Below are positions 42,943 through 53,450 of a stretch of DNA of 64,000 nucleotides, piece after piece; position 1 is the first letter of the stretch; the number at the start of each line of letters is the position of its first letter. The DNA comes from Prolixibacter bellariivorans ATCC BAA-1284. Lineage in GTDB: Bacteria; Bacteroidota; Bacteroidia; Bacteroidales; Prolixibacteraceae. The position numbers and the translations under genes are program-made. The stretch covers positions 62,001-126,000 of the forward strand of contig NZ_JHXO01000010.1 of the NCBI RefSeq assembly GCF_000621705.1, written 5' to 3'. Below the pieces are notes generated by a model. That model saw nothing but the letters and a program-made list of their open reading frames with translations, had not been told where the DNA came from and ran no database searches.

Positions 42943-45900
42943 CTATTTAACGACTTCCACCCATTGTCCCGGCCGCCGTGCACTGATGCGGTTATCGTAC
43001 ATCGCCTCACAGAGGACCGAAGGCAGGTAGAACTTCCCTTCGTAAGATGCATTCAGCATCACCCGGAAAGTTTTTCGTTCATTCGGTTTCAACTCAAAAT
43101 AGGTATTTACCCGGTCATCGCGGATATCCTGGTAATCGAACGCATCGTTTTGCAATGAGCTCGGCACATCATTCAGTCGCTGATTGATAATTTCCCACCC
43201 CGACGGGAAAATCGTAGTGAGCGCCATTTCACGGTAGATTCCTCTCTGTCCGGGATTTTGAACCGTGACGACAGCCACAAAATCAGTTCCCTGCTCCAGT
43301 TTCAACGGATCGATTTTGTGTCCCTGCATATCGGTGTACCGGACATCCATAAACAAATTGTTTTGTACCGATGTGGTGTCGCCCGTTACAGGGATGCCTT
43401 CGGTGATAAGGCGGGCATACATGATGTCAGCGGTTTCATTCTTCACACTTAATTCCGCCGACTTGTTGTTAATCAAAGCGACCGATTGCTGCCATAATGG
43501 CTTGTTGGTCGTTACCGCTTTCGCGGAAGATTTGCCAACAGCGACGCTCGCTTTCAACAACTTATCGGTCAGCTTTTGTTTCCCGGCAAACTCAGCAATA
43601 GCGATTAATGAATAAGCCGTGGTTTGCGTACTCATCCAATCGTCCGTTGAAAGCTGATGCGCCAGCTCCGTTACCAATGGGAAAGCCTCCGTTTTCCGGT
43701 TCATCAACGAAAGTGTTTCCAGGATCATCGCCTCATCGCGCCAGTTGGAGCCGTATGTTCCGTACAATTCCCGGTAGGTTTTTACCTCCCGGCTGAGTCC
43801 GCTGATGATTTGCGACGCTACTTCCGGTTGACCGGCAACTGCATAAGCCGCCGCCAATCGCCATTTAGCCATGGTACTGACATCTTTCTCTTCCCGCAAA
43901 CGATTCATTGCCCCCATGTCGGGATGCTGTGCCAATGCCAGCGTATATAAACGGTAAGCCTGAATAAGATCCGATTGCCGGTAGCGATTCGAACCATTTT
44001 TCCAGTTGCGGGCCATATTCTGCTGATAGTTCAGCCATTTGCTCTTCATGCCGTAAGGCAATGTATAACCGGCTTCTTCTGCTTTGAGGATGAAATGCCC
44101 CGCATAGTTACTACCCCACGGCGAAGCGTATGCCGAACCTGGCCAGTAACTGAATCCGCCGTTGCTCAACTGGAAAGTAGTCAACTTATTCAATGCAGTC
44201 CGGATATTATCTTCGATTTGACTCTCTTTATCCGATGGAATTTCAATCAAACGATTCAATAACAATTGCGGGAAAACGGCGGAAGTTACCTGTTCGATGC
44301 AACCATGCGGATAATGAATCAGGTAATTCAACCGGCGACTCAAATCGAGGGGAGGAATACCCGAAAGTTCCAGACTGGCCGTATTGGTTCCTTCCATTCC
44401 CGGAGCTGTCACGCTGGTTTTCCAGGTTTGTCCAGGCTGAATGATTTGCTCCAAAACGTTTGTCACGCGTGGATTCGATGGCCGAACGTCGAGCTTGATT
44501 TCGTAGCTGGCGGTATATTTTCCGCTTTGCGCGGTAATTTTCACTTTACCGATTCCAGTCTTATCAGCCACTTTTAGTTTGAAACCGGCCAGTTGATCGC
44601 CAATCTCGTTGAAATGGATTTGTTGTGTACGACTTCCGACGGGTGTGAAAAGTTCGTTAGGCTCTATTTTCACCGTCACATCCTTCACTTCCGGTTTCAT
44701 GGCAAACACGTTGACCGGTAGTTTTACCTCTTCGCCCGGTCCCAGCACGCGGGGCAAAGTTCCCAACAACATCAACGGCTTGATGACCTTCACCGACTTA
44801 TCGGCTTTCCCATAAGCGCCTTCATTTCCGGCAACGACCATCACGCGAACGGCACCCACGTAATTGGGCATTTTCAGCGTGTGCGTCTGCGTCTGATTTT
44901 TTTCTAACGTGAAAGGACCGATAAACTGTGCCACCGGTTCAAAGCGGTTGACCTTTTTCCGTTTCGAAGCGGCCAGGTTTTGGTCTCCACCCACAGCAAA
45001 AGCTTTTTCGAGACGAGCACCGTAAGCGCCAATCACATTATCGTAAAAGTCCCAGGTTTTCACGCCGAGTGCTTCCCGCGCATAAAAGACCGGCCACGGA
45101 TCGGGCGTTTGGAAACGCGTCAAATCGAGCAGACCTTCGTCCACCACAGCCAGCGTGTAAGTCATCTTGCGGCCATTCTTTTCCGACACTTTCACCTCGT
45201 ATGGCTTTTCCGGCGCCAGTTCATCTGGCATTTCAATCTGGGGCTGGAGGTGTGTCGTCGGATCTTCCACCATGATCGGGATGACGCCATACAGTCGTAT
45301 TGGCGCGTCGTTTTCTGTTTGTTCGTGTGGTTGAATCAGGGAAATGTGAATAAAAATGTTCGGCGCCATATCAGGCGTTACATCAAACTGAAAGACGGTG
45401 TTTTTCTCTTTCGTTTCCACCCAGAACATTTTCAGCACCTTTGAGCCATTTTCCAGGCTCACCAGCGCCCGGCCATTCTTCCCGGAAGGAATAGTCACCG
45501 TCACTTTGTCGCCAACCTTGTACTTGTCTTTGTCGGCCTTAAATGCCAACATGGTGGCCATGCCCTGCATACCGTCCGTGGCCCATCCGCCCCACTTCGA
45601 AAAGTAAGCGGTTATTCCGGTACTGTGTCCGCTTACCGGATCGGTCACGTAAATCAGGTAACGGCCATTGTCTTCCCAGTTCTTATACGGAATTTTGAGT
45701 GAAGCCTTAGCTTTTCCATCGACCGTATTGACGGTTCCCTGCAGCACCGGCCGACGATAATGCCCCGTCACGTAACGCGCCAGGTGATCTTCGCCGGAAT
45801 CCCACCACCAGCGCCAGTCCACTTTGTACACACTAATTTTTAGTCCCTTCCGGGAAACCGGTTCTCCCTTCGGGTTAACGGTTACGATATCCAACGGATA

Positions 45901-48501
45901 AGTCGTTTCGGTTTTGTACCAGCCCGATTCGGAACCCGGCAACTTAATACCCACAAAAGAACTATAAGGCGCATACTGAATTTTCTGTACATCGATGCTA
46001 AAATCACCGGTTTCTTCGAAAACACGGGTTGTGAAAAAAGCATTCAGCATTCCGGGTGCCGAAGTCAGTTTCGGCAACTTAAAATCGACTCCGGTCTCGC
46101 CTTTTTCGTTCAGCCTTCCATCGAAAATATTTTGCTCTTCCGAGACCAAATCCTTAGACGGATCATCGAATTGATAGTTGGCGTATTTCGGGAATGCCGT
46201 TTTTGCCGCTGAGAAATTGACTGCAATGCGAGCCTTCAAGTTCTTGGCAATACCGCCATGCAGCCAGGTTGCTTTCAACGTGCCATGCAGCGGTTCCGGG
46301 GAATAAATCAACTGCTTCGCGTGAAAGTCGAGATTGATTTTTAAGCGGTTGGGCTTCACCGTCTCTACCTTGATACGTTTCGTGAAGGTTTGTCCACCAA
46401 CTTTTAGCACTGCCTGCCAATTCCCGGTAGGAGCATCTGCATCGGTTTTGGCGGTAAAACAGTAAAATCCGTTTTCACCGGCCGTTTTTACCTGTCGACT
46501 CACCGTTTGCCCTTTCGGATTGACCAATTCAAAAATCACCGGATGCTGTTCCGGCAACTGATGGTTTTTATCTTCCAAAATGAAGGTCAGGTAAATGCGA
46601 TCGCCAGGGCGCCAAACGCCACGCTCTCCATAGATGTATCCTTTGATTCCCTTCTGAACGACGCCTCCTGTGATATCGAAATTACTAAGCGACAGGGATG
46701 AACCATCGTCCAGACGCAGGTAGGCGTATTGACCATCCTTTTCGGCAACCAGCAAGAAAGGTTTATTTTTCAACTGAACATTCGCAAAACCATCCGCATC
46801 GGTGGTCAGTGTTTCCATCAACTGATCCTGATAATTGTAGATCTTCAATGCAACACCTGATTCAGGCTCGGTTGTCTTCAGGTTGGTCACGGCAAAATTC
46901 ATCGACTTGTCGTTGCCGCCTTTGGCAATGATGCCCAGATTGGTCGCAAACAGATTTTTTGCAACAAATCGATTGGAGTTAAAATAAGAGATATTCTCCG
47001 GATTGTCGCGCTGTGACCAATCATATCCATCCGGATAATAATAGTCGCTGTACCAACCCGGCTCGTCCCATTGCTCCATCTCTTTCTCCTGCTTGCGCGA
47101 AGCTTCCAGTTCATCAATGGCCGAAGTTTGATGGTCGGACAGTTTACTCATGCCATAAACTGAATAATCTTTATGAAACCGAATCTGCACCCGATAAATA
47201 GCACCCGGCTCAATCTTTATCAGCTTAGCTAAATCGATTTTGTATGTATTCCAGTTCTTCAACTTAGAAAACGAGGAAACATTCAGATTGATTTGCTTTT
47301 GCAGAATAAGCCGGCCGACCCGTTTGATATCGGAATTTCCGTCGTATTGATTCTCCTGAAAAAATTGATGAATATTATTGGTGTAAATTTTTATCACCCG
47401 CAAATCAATCGCTCTCAAATTGACAGCTTCGAATGGCAGAATCAATCCGTCGGATGAAGGCATAATGGTTCCTTTCCCTATGAACTTTACTGCCGGTTTC
47501 AAATCCTCAAACCGCACTGCCATGCCGGAACTTTTTCCCAGCTTGTAACCCAGTGCATTCCGGATTCCTTCGGAGATATAGATTTGATGCTCCCCGGTAA
47601 GAGGTGAAGGAGTAAAAACCTGTAACGTATTATTGTCGACCAGAAAACGCAAGTTCTTACTGCTCTTATCGATGGTTACCAAACCCTCAAGATTTTGCTC
47701 CTTATCCAAGGGATCTGAGAAACGAAGCACGAGATATTGTTGCGGCTGCTGCACCACGCGAACTTCGGTTACCTTGAATTGGTCAAGAGCCGGCAACTCA
47801 ACCTTTTGTTCGCCCTCGCTATTCACGTCCAACGGCTTGCCATTCCAACTGACGGTCAATTCCTGCGTTGCATTGGTCCGCTCCAGACTATCGGTCGTAA
47901 ATGTGTGATTCCTGCCATCACCACTGTGTTCCCAAATCAGCGGTAACGAATGATTATTCAGGGTAACCTTCACCAGCGACTCTACATTCTTATCCGAAGC
48001 CACATCGGCCGTGTGAACCATTCCTGATAAATACTGCCACTTTAAATCCTGATCATCAAATGCTTTTATGGCCAGATTGTTTACAGTAAATGATTGCCGG
48101 ATCGTTTTCACCGGAAACTTCATCACCTTGTACTTATCCGGAACATCGACCAGCTTACCCAGGGCAACCTTCACCTCGTATTTAGTGTCCGAATTCATCG
48201 GTTCCGACGGCGTAAAAGCCAACGTTCGGGCATCCATCCATTGAACCGTTCCTTTCACGGAAGGAGACAGTGTTATCAACTTGCCATCAACTTCTGTTCC
48301 GGGTTGTTTCGGATTTTTGGGCTCCTGATTCAGCTCAACTATAATCGGCGCTTTCACCGAGATAACGCCACTCGTATAGCGACTAACATATTGTCCGAAT
48401 CCGCTATCCGGAGCAGATGCTTGTTTTTTCCCTTTATCATTACATGATACAAGAATGGATAGTGCAACAAGAATTGTTGCCAATCGAAAGGCAAGTTTCA
48501 T
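42943..48501 (-). CDS. Bacterial alpha-2-macroglobulin lipoprotein with thioester
   Basis: 1852 residues. A lipoprotein signal (LVALSILVSC, Cys20) anchors it. The chain is a long series of MG (fibronectin-like) domains, with the MG2-type fold, an APPLE-like stretch and a thioester domain. The thioester motif is intact: GCIEQ with Cys1401 and Gln1404, in the context RLNYLIHYPHGCIEQ, followed by the alpha-helical toroid. Such proteins trap proteases that cleave the bait region, then couple to them covalently. YfhM/ECAM in E. coli is the close functional model, usually with pbpC downstream, as here. The bait region cannot be located by eye. Confidence 0.94.
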   Translation of the reverse strand: MKLAFRLATILVALSILVSCNDKGKKQASAPDSGFGQYVSRYTSGVISVKAPIIVELNQEPKNPKQPGTEVDGKLITLSPSVKGTVQWMDARTLAFTPSEPMNSDTKYEVKVALGKLVDVPDKYKVMKFPVKTIRQSFTVNNLAIKAFDDQDLKWQYLSGMVHTADVASDKNVESLVKVTLNNHSLPLIWEHSGDGRNHTFTTDSLERTNATQELTVSWNGKPLDVNSEGEQKVELPALDQFKVTEVRVVQQPQQYLVLRFSDPLDKEQNLEGLVTIDKSSKNLRFLVDNNTLQVFTPSPLTGEHQIYISEGIRNALGYKLGKSSGMAVRFEDLKPAVKFIGKGTIMPSSDGLILPFEAVNLRAIDLRVIKIYTNNIHQFFQENQYDGNSDIKRVGRLILQKQINLNVSSFSKLKNWNTYKIDLAKLIKIEPGAIYRVQIRFHKDYSVYGMSKLSDHQTSAIDELEASRKQEKEMEQWDEPGWYSDYYYPDGYDWSQRDNPENISYFNSNRFVAKNLFATNLGIIAKGGNDKSMNFAVTNLKTTEPESGVALKIYNYQDQLMETLTTDADGFANVQLKNKPFLLVAEKDGQYAYLRLDDGSSLSLSNFDITGGVVQKGIKGYIYGERGVWRPGDRIYLTFILEDKNHQLPEQHPVIFELVNPKGQTVSRQVKTAGENGFYCFTAKTDADAPTGNWQAVLKVGGQTFTKRIKVETVKPNRLKINLDFHAKQLIYSPEPLHGTLKATWLHGGIAKNLKARIAVNFSAAKTAFPKYANYQFDDPSKDLVSEEQNIFDGRLNEKGETGVDFKLPKLTSAPGMLNAFFTTRVFEETGDFSIDVQKIQYAPYSSFVGIKLPGSESGWYKTETTYPLDIVTVNPKGEPVSRKGLKISVYKVDWRWWWDSGEDHLARYVTGHYRRPVLQGTVNTVDGKAKASLKIPYKNWEDNGRYLIYVTDPVSGHSTGITAYFSKWGGWATDGMQGMATMLAFKADKDKYKVGDKVTVTIPSGKNGRALVSLENGSKVLKMFWVETKEKNTVFQFDVTPDMAPNIFIHISLIQPHEQTENDAPIRLYGVIPIMVEDPTTHLQPQIEMPDELAPEKPYEVKVSEKNGRKMTYTLAVVDEGLLDLTRFQTPDPWPVFYAREALGVKTWDFYDNVIGAYGARLEKAFAVGGDQNLAASKRKKVNRFEPVAQFIGPFTLEKNQTQTHTLKMPNYVGAVRVMVVAGNEGAYGKADKSVKVIKPLMLLGTLPRVLGPGEEVKLPVNVFAMKPEVKDVTVKIEPNELFTPVGSRTQQIHFNEIGDQLAGFKLKVADKTGIGKVKITAQSGKYTASYEIKLDVRPSNPRVTNVLEQIIQPGQTWKTSVTAPGMEGTNTASLELSGIPPLDLSRRLNYLIHYPHGCIEQVTSAVFPQLLLNRLIEIPSDKESQIEDNIRTALNKLTTFQLSNGGFSYWPGSAYASPWGSNYAGHFILKAEEAGYTLPYGMKSKWLNYQQNMARNWKNGSNRYRQSDLIQAYRLYTLALAQHPDMGAMNRLREEKDVSTMAKWRLAAAYAVAGQPEVASQIISGLSREVKTYRELYGTYGSNWRDEAMILETLSLMNRKTEAFPLVTELAHQLSTDDWMSTQTTAYSLIAIAEFAGKQKLTDKLLKASVAVGKSSAKAVTTNKPLWQQSVALINNKSAELSVKNETADIMYARLITEGIPVTGDTTSVQNNLFMDVRYTDMQGHKIDPLKLEQGTDFVAVVTVQNPGQRGIYREMALTTIFPSGWEIINQRLNDVPSSLQNDAFDYQDIRDDRVNTYFELKPNERKTFRVMLNASYEGKFYLPSVLCEAMYDNRISARRPGQWVEVVK

Positions 48502-48618
48502 TTCTCAGGTCTATTTGGTAAACTTTTGTTTTTTGCTTGAAATGGAATAGCGATTCAAGATATAAATCTTTGAGGATAGTCCGGAAAAAGTTCTTATCTC
48601 ATTTCAGAAAAATTATCC

Positions 48619-50154
48619 TCATGTTCCCCAATTTTCTTTATCGAGACTGCGATACTGAATAGCTTCCCCCAAATGATCAGCCTGAATATTTTCAGAACCT
48701 TCCAGATCGGCAATCGTTCGTGACACCTTCAAAATCCGGTCGTAAGCCCGAGCCGAAAGTCCCAGTCGTTCCATGGCGTTTTTCAGTAATTGGTTACCGG
48801 CTTCATCCGGATTGCAATATTTGCGAAGCATGCGCGAACTCATCTGTGCGTTGGCATGTATTTCGGTTCCCCGGAAACGTTCCGCCTGAATATTCCGTGC
48901 CCGCATTACCCGTTCACGTATTTTTTCGCTGGGTTCACCGGCCCGCAGCTCTGAAAGCTTATTGAATGGAACCGGAACCACTTCCAAATGAATGTCAATC
49001 CGGTCGAGTAACGGCCCCGATATTCGGTTCAGGTATTTTTGCACCATGCCGGGTGCACAGACACACGGCCGGGTGGGATGATTGTAATATCCGCACGGAC
49101 AAGGGTTCATGGAAGCTACCAGCATAAAACTGGCCGGATATTCCACGGCAAACCTCGCCCGTGAAATACTGATGACCCGATCTTCCAGCGGCTGCCGCAT
49201 CACTTCCAAAACCGTCCGCTTGAATTCGGGCAATTCGTCGAGAAAAAGCACGCCATTATGCGCCAATGATATCTCACCGGGCTGCGGAAAAGTGCCTCCA
49301 CCTACCAAAGCGACATCCGATATGGTGTGATGGGGACTTCGAAATGGCCGCATCGTCATCAGTGACGTTTCTGTGTCAATCTTCCCGGCAACCGAATGTA
49401 TTTTGGTCGTTTCGAGGGCTTCTTTCAGGGTAAATGGAGGTAGAACCGTTGGAATTCGCTTGGCAAGCATGGTCTTGCCGGCACCAGGCGGACCGATTAA
49501 CAAAATATTATGTGCCCCTGCCGCTGCTATCTCCAGTGCCCTTTTCACATTTTCCTGCCCTTTCACATCGGAGAAATCAAAATCGCTGTGATTTATATTG
49601 GCGAAAAACTCATCACGGGTATTCACGACCGTCTCTTCCAATGTTCCGCTACCATTGAAAAAAGCGATCACCTCACTGATATTTTCTACTCCATAAACTT
49701 TCAAATCATCGACAACTGCTGCTTCCCGGGCATTCTCTTTGGGAACAATAAATCCTTTAAAGCCTTCCTCACGCGCCTTGATGGCAATGGGAAGAATCCC
49801 TTTGGCCGGTTGCAATCCGCCATCAAGCGAAAGCTCACCAATCATGACATAATGTTCCAGTTCCGCATCGTTGATCTGATTCGAGGCAGCCAAAATTCCC
49901 ATGGCAATGGGCAAATCGTAAGCCGAGCCTTCTTTACGAATATCGGCCGGAGCCATATTTATCACAATTTTCTTGCCGGGGATTTGAAATCCGTTAATGC
50001 GCAAAGCGGACTCTATCCGTTGCTGGCTTTCTTTTACGGCATTATCGGGGAGGCCAACCAGAAAAAAACGAAGGCCAATGGTAACATCTGTTTCGATGGT
50101 GATCGTAGTGGCATCAATTCCATGAACGGCGCTGCCATAGGTTTTCACAAGCAT
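48619..50154 (-). CDS. comM: ComM/YifB-family Mg-chelatase-like AAA+ ATPase
   Basis: 511 residues. ComM is a hexameric AAA+ helicase that promotes branch migration during natural transformation; homologues occur widely in non-competent species too. The N-terminal Lon-like domain (about 20-170) includes LRFFLVGLPDNAVKESQQRI and EGFKGFIVPKENAREAA. The AAA+ core has Walker A LLIGPPGAGKTMLAKRIP and Walker B GVLFLDELPEFKRTVLEV, followed by the Cys-rich segment MNPCPCGYYNHPTRPCVC typical of the family. The C-terminal lid ends in LEGSENIQADHLGEAIQYRSLD. Its gene is divergent from the mutL group. Confidence 0.95.
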   Translation of the reverse strand: MLVKTYGSAVHGIDATTITIETDVTIGLRFFLVGLPDNAVKESQQRIESALRINGFQIPGKKIVINMAPADIRKEGSAYDLPIAMGILAASNQINDAELEHYVMIGELSLDGGLQPAKGILPIAIKAREEGFKGFIVPKENAREAAVVDDLKVYGVENISEVIAFFNGSGTLEETVVNTRDEFFANINHSDFDFSDVKGQENVKRALEIAAAGAHNILLIGPPGAGKTMLAKRIPTVLPPFTLKEALETTKIHSVAGKIDTETSLMTMRPFRSPHHTISDVALVGGGTFPQPGEISLAHNGVLFLDELPEFKRTVLEVMRQPLEDRVISISRARFAVEYPASFMLVASMNPCPCGYYNHPTRPCVCAPGMVQKYLNRISGPLLDRIDIHLEVVPVPFNKLSELRAGEPSEKIRERVMRARNIQAERFRGTEIHANAQMSSRMLRKYCNPDEAGNQLLKNAMERLGLSARAYDRILKVSRTIADLEGSENIQADHLGEAIQYRSLDKENWGT

Positions 50155-50330
50155 GACTCGATTGTTTTTAGGTCTTGTCCTATTTAAGTTACTACTTTTT
50201 GTTAACTATTTTGTAAACCAGCTCCAATTTTCTTTCACTGATTCACCTGATTATCCCCCTTAGATTAGGCTATTTTATCGGTTATTGGGCAAACAGTTCC
50301 GGCATGTCATGACAGAACGAAAATTACCGT

Positions 50331-50338
50331 TATCTTTG
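50331..50338 (+). promoter_or_regulatory. Candidate -7 element of the small-protein/mutL unit
   Basis: TATCTTTG, exact TAnnTTTG, 26 nt before the chosen ATG at 50365. Confidence 0.55.
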
Positions 50339-50364
50339 TATTTCGAACCAAAAATTATGTGGTT

Positions 50365-50667
50365 ATGGGAATGAAGTTCTTCCATGTGCCTCGGAGCAAA
50401 GATTTTCATATGCCCTACCGTTTCTACGATCCACACAAGGAGGAAATGGCAGACAGGGAAGCTCGTATCAAGGCAGAACTGGGCATTAAGGAAGAAGGGG
50501 GGAAAGACAAAGTTGCACCGGAGACCTTCAAAACGTCGATAAAGGGATCATTCAGGCAAGGTCTTAGCCAAGGCCTGTTTGCCCAGCAACAGCGACGAAA
50601 ATCCAATATCCGGGTAATCGTTATTCTAGTCCTTCTGGCCTTACTGGCCTTTTATATGTTGAAATAA
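50365..50667 (+). CDS. Small hypothetical membrane-anchored protein
   Basis: 100 residues from the ATG at 50365; a GTG two codons upstream is less likely. The N-terminal segment MKFFHVPRSKDFHMPYRFYDPHKEE is basic-aromatic and looks conserved: I recall the pattern of F-x-x-P-R, then RFYDP-x-KEE, from small Bacteroidota proteins, but have no function for it. The C-terminal 20 residues (IRVIVILVLLALLAFYML) form a membrane helix preceded by RRKSN, so it is a tail-anchored type with the body in the cytoplasm. It precedes mutL by 14 nt, so co-expression with mismatch repair is likely; a functional link is unproven. Confidence 0.75.
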   Translation: MGMKFFHVPRSKDFHMPYRFYDPHKEEMADREARIKAELGIKEEGGKDKVAPETFKTSIKGSFRQGLSQGLFAQQQRRKSNIRVIVILVLLALLAFYMLK

Positions 50668-50681
50668 CAAACTGATTATTA

Positions 50682-52565
50682 GTGTCAGACATTATCCAGC
50701 TTTTACCCGACTCGGTGGCAAATCAAATTGCTGCCGGAGAGGTTATCCAACGTCCCGCATCGGTTGTAAAGGAATTGGTGGAAAATGCAATTGATGCAGG
50801 CGCCAATCAAATAAAAATAAATCTGAAAGATGCCGGTCGCACCTTGATTCAGGTAACCGACAACGGGAAAGGTATGTCTCCGAGCGACGCAAGGCTGGCT
50901 TTCGAACGTCATGCCACATCGAAAATCAAATCAGCGTCCGATCTGTTTTCCATCCGAACAATGGGATTCAGAGGCGAAGCGCTGGCTTCCATTGCCGCTG
51001 TGGCCGATGTGGAGTTACGCACCAAACAGGAAGGCGATGAGCTGGGAACGCGGTTGCACATCGTAGCGTCGGAAGTAAAATCGCAGGAAGCAGACAATTG
51101 TCCGGAAGGTTCCAACTTCTCTATTAAGAACCTTTTTTTCAATGTGCCGGCCAGACGTAAGTTCCTGAAAGCGAATAGCACCGAACTGAAGCATATCATC
51201 ACCGAGATACAGCGTGTGGCATTGGCCAACCCGGAACTGAGTTTTTCCCTTATCCACAATGACTCGGTCATATACGATTTACCGTCCGAAAATCAGCGCA
51301 AGCGAATTGTCAATATTTTCGGCAAAAATATTAACCAGAGCCTCGTGCCTGTGCAAACGGACACGACCATCATCCGCATCTCCGGTTACATCGGACAACC
51401 CCGGTTTGCCCGGAAAACCATGGGAGAACAGTTCTTTTTTGTGAACGGCCGCTTTATGCGGCATCCTTATTATCACAAGGCTGTACTACGGGCTTATGAG
51501 AAAATACTTCCACCCGAAACCGTTCCGGCTTATTTTCTTTACTTCGAAGTCGATCCGGGAACCATCGACATCAACATTCACCCCACCAAAACGGAGGTGA
51601 AATTCGAAGATGAACGATCGGCCTGGCATATTATTCATGCCTGCATCCGCGAAGCGCTGGGGAAATTCAGCGTTATGCCATCTATCGAATTCGATCAGGC
51701 CGGCGCCATCGATATTCCAATTGCCCCAACACCCGGAACTCTCATCCCTGAACCTGAAATTCAGGTAAATCCGGCATACAATCCCTTTGAGGAAGAAAAA
51801 AAAGCTCCGGTTAATCCATTTCAGCAGTCTCCAAACTGGACCAAAGATCCGAACCTGAAAAGTTGGGATAAACTTTACCAGGGATTTGAACGCACCAACG
51901 ATATTCCGGACACGGAAGAAGAAATTTTTTCAGACGAGACGGAAGAAGTAAATCAACAACCGTCTCAGCGAAGCTTTAACGAAGAAACCGAAAACGGACA
52001 GCTTAACCACAACTTTCTCCAGGTAAAAAACAAATACATCATTTCGCCTGTTAAATCGGGACTGATGGTCATTGACCAGCGGAGAGCTCACGAGCGGGTG
52101 TTGTTTGAGCATTTCATGGCTGTGCTGGAGAAAAATCCGGGCATCAGTCAACGACAACTTTTCCCGCCAAGGCTTGAATTGCATGCTGCTGATGCCGAAG
52201 TACTCGACAGTATTCTGGATGAACTGAAAAAGCTGGGTTTTGAAATCCGCAAAGCGGACGAACAAGCTTTCTTTGTGGAAGGCGTTCCCAGTATGCTTAG
52301 TCACCTGGATGCACGCGAGTTGGTGGAGAAATTGTTGGAAGATGTAAAAAACCGGCCGGTTGATGTGAAAGAAGAAATTAAGACGAATCTGGCACAGGCA
52401 CTGGCGCGGGCATCGGCCATCAATTATGGTTCAGTATTAAAAACAGAAGAGATAAGCGAGTTGTTTGACAGTTTATTCGCCTGTAAAACGCCCAATTATT
52501 CCCCTACCGGGAAGAAGATCATTACCATTATTTCGCTGGAGGAATTCGAAAAATTGTTAAAATAA
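50682..52565 (+). CDS. mutL: DNA mismatch repair protein MutL
   Basis: 627 residues, GTG start at 50682. MutL couples MutS recognition to downstream repair. The GHKL ATPase domain shows IAAGEVIQRPASVVKELVENAIDAGA, ITDNGKGM-type VTDNGKGMSPSD, TMGFRGEALASIAA and NIHPTKTEVKF. The middle linker (~350-440) is acidic and Pro-rich. The C-terminal domain (~440-627) has QRRAHERVLFEHF, but I see no clear DQHAxxExxNYE-type endonuclease motif, so it appears to be the non-nuclease form as in E. coli; the QRRAHERVLFE segment is the degenerate counterpart. A mutH is not in the window. Rhomboids follow 60 nt downstream. Confidence 0.95.
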   Translation: MSDIIQLLPDSVANQIAAGEVIQRPASVVKELVENAIDAGANQIKINLKDAGRTLIQVTDNGKGMSPSDARLAFERHATSKIKSASDLFSIRTMGFRGEALASIAAVADVELRTKQEGDELGTRLHIVASEVKSQEADNCPEGSNFSIKNLFFNVPARRKFLKANSTELKHIITEIQRVALANPELSFSLIHNDSVIYDLPSENQRKRIVNIFGKNINQSLVPVQTDTTIIRISGYIGQPRFARKTMGEQFFFVNGRFMRHPYYHKAVLRAYEKILPPETVPAYFLYFEVDPGTIDINIHPTKTEVKFEDERSAWHIIHACIREALGKFSVMPSIEFDQAGAIDIPIAPTPGTLIPEPEIQVNPAYNPFEEEKKAPVNPFQQSPNWTKDPNLKSWDKLYQGFERTNDIPDTEEEIFSDETEEVNQQPSQRSFNEETENGQLNHNFLQVKNKYIISPVKSGLMVIDQRRAHERVLFEHFMAVLEKNPGISQRQLFPPRLELHAADAEVLDSILDELKKLGFEIRKADEQAFFVEGVPSMLSHLDARELVEKLLEDVKNRPVDVKEEIKTNLAQALARASAINYGSVLKTEEISELFDSLFACKTPNYSPTGKKIITIISLEEFEKLLK

Positions 52566-52625
52566 AGTAACAGTTTGCCTTACAGGAATGGTTATTTTTA
52601 TTTTTAACATTTCAAAGCAGTATTT

Positions 52626-53444
52626 ATGACACAATTCAGACCGCCTTCATATAACGCAATTCCCCCGGTGGTGAAAAACCTCATTATGCTGAACGTGCTG
52701 ATGTTGGTTGCCACCTGGGCCCTGAAAAGTTTTGGTATTGACCTGACCGAAAAGCTGGCGCTTTATTATCCGGGGTCGCCGCATTTTCAGCCCTACCAGT
52801 TTGTGACGCATATGTTTATGCATGGTGGCTTTATGCACCTGTTCTTTAATATGTTCGCGCTTTATATGTTCGGACGGGTACTGGAAATGGTTTGGGGGCC
52901 TAAGCGCTTCCTGATTTTTTATTTTATTACCGGACTGGGTGCTGCTGCATTTTATACGCTGGTTAACTACATCGAACTCTCATCGCTGAGGGATTCTGTC
53001 GCAGCGTTTATTAATACGCCTTCGCCGGAACTTCTTTCCACATTTGTGAAAGAACACCTGAAAAATGCCAGTCCGTGGGTTTACGATCTCATCAACAACT
53101 GGATGGATGCCCCCAATAATCCTGCATACATCAACCAGGGAACCGAACTGGTACAGCGAATACTCGAGATGAAAATGAATATCCCGGTAGTTGGAGCTTC
53201 CGGAGCCATCTTCGGAGTTTTGCTGGCTTTCGGAATGTTGTTCCCCAATACTCAATTGATGTTGCTGTTTCCGCCAATTCCAATTAAAGCCAAGTATTTT
53301 GTGATTGGGTATGGTCTAATTGAGTTATTTTTAGGTGTCCGAAATCCGGGAAGTCATGTGGCACATTTTGCACATCTGGGTGGTATGATTTTTGGTTTTA
53401 TCTTGATTAAATTCTGGAATCGGAATTCCAACAGCTTTTATTGA
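52626..53444 (+). CDS. Rhomboid-family intramembrane serine protease
   Basis: 272 residues, six to seven membrane segments. Catalytic Ser192 is in VVGASGAIFG (GxSx), and His250 is in HFAHLGGMIFGF. The N-terminal loop 1 signature is H-x-x-x-H-x-x-x-N-like: THMFMHGGFMHLFFNMFALY. A long hydrophilic insertion (~115-180, with FVKEHLKNASPWVYDLINNW) between helices is larger than in GlpG. It is a plausible active protease; substrate unknown. The second rhomboid starts 6 nt later, so they form a pair. Confidence 0.93.
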   Translation: MTQFRPPSYNAIPPVVKNLIMLNVLMLVATWALKSFGIDLTEKLALYYPGSPHFQPYQFVTHMFMHGGFMHLFFNMFALYMFGRVLEMVWGPKRFLIFYFITGLGAAAFYTLVNYIELSSLRDSVAAFINTPSPELLSTFVKEHLKNASPWVYDLINNWMDAPNNPAYINQGTELVQRILEMKMNIPVVGASGAIFGVLLAFGMLFPNTQLMLLFPPIPIKAKYFVIGYGLIELFLGVRNPGSHVAHFAHLGGMIFGFILIKFWNRNSNSFY

Positions 53445-53450
53445 TTTGAA

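Noticed and set aside
49510-50187. 225-codon plus-strand frame antisense to comM
   Set aside because: It is fully covered by comM, with its motifs intact, and the antisense translation is compositionally odd with no recognisable domain.
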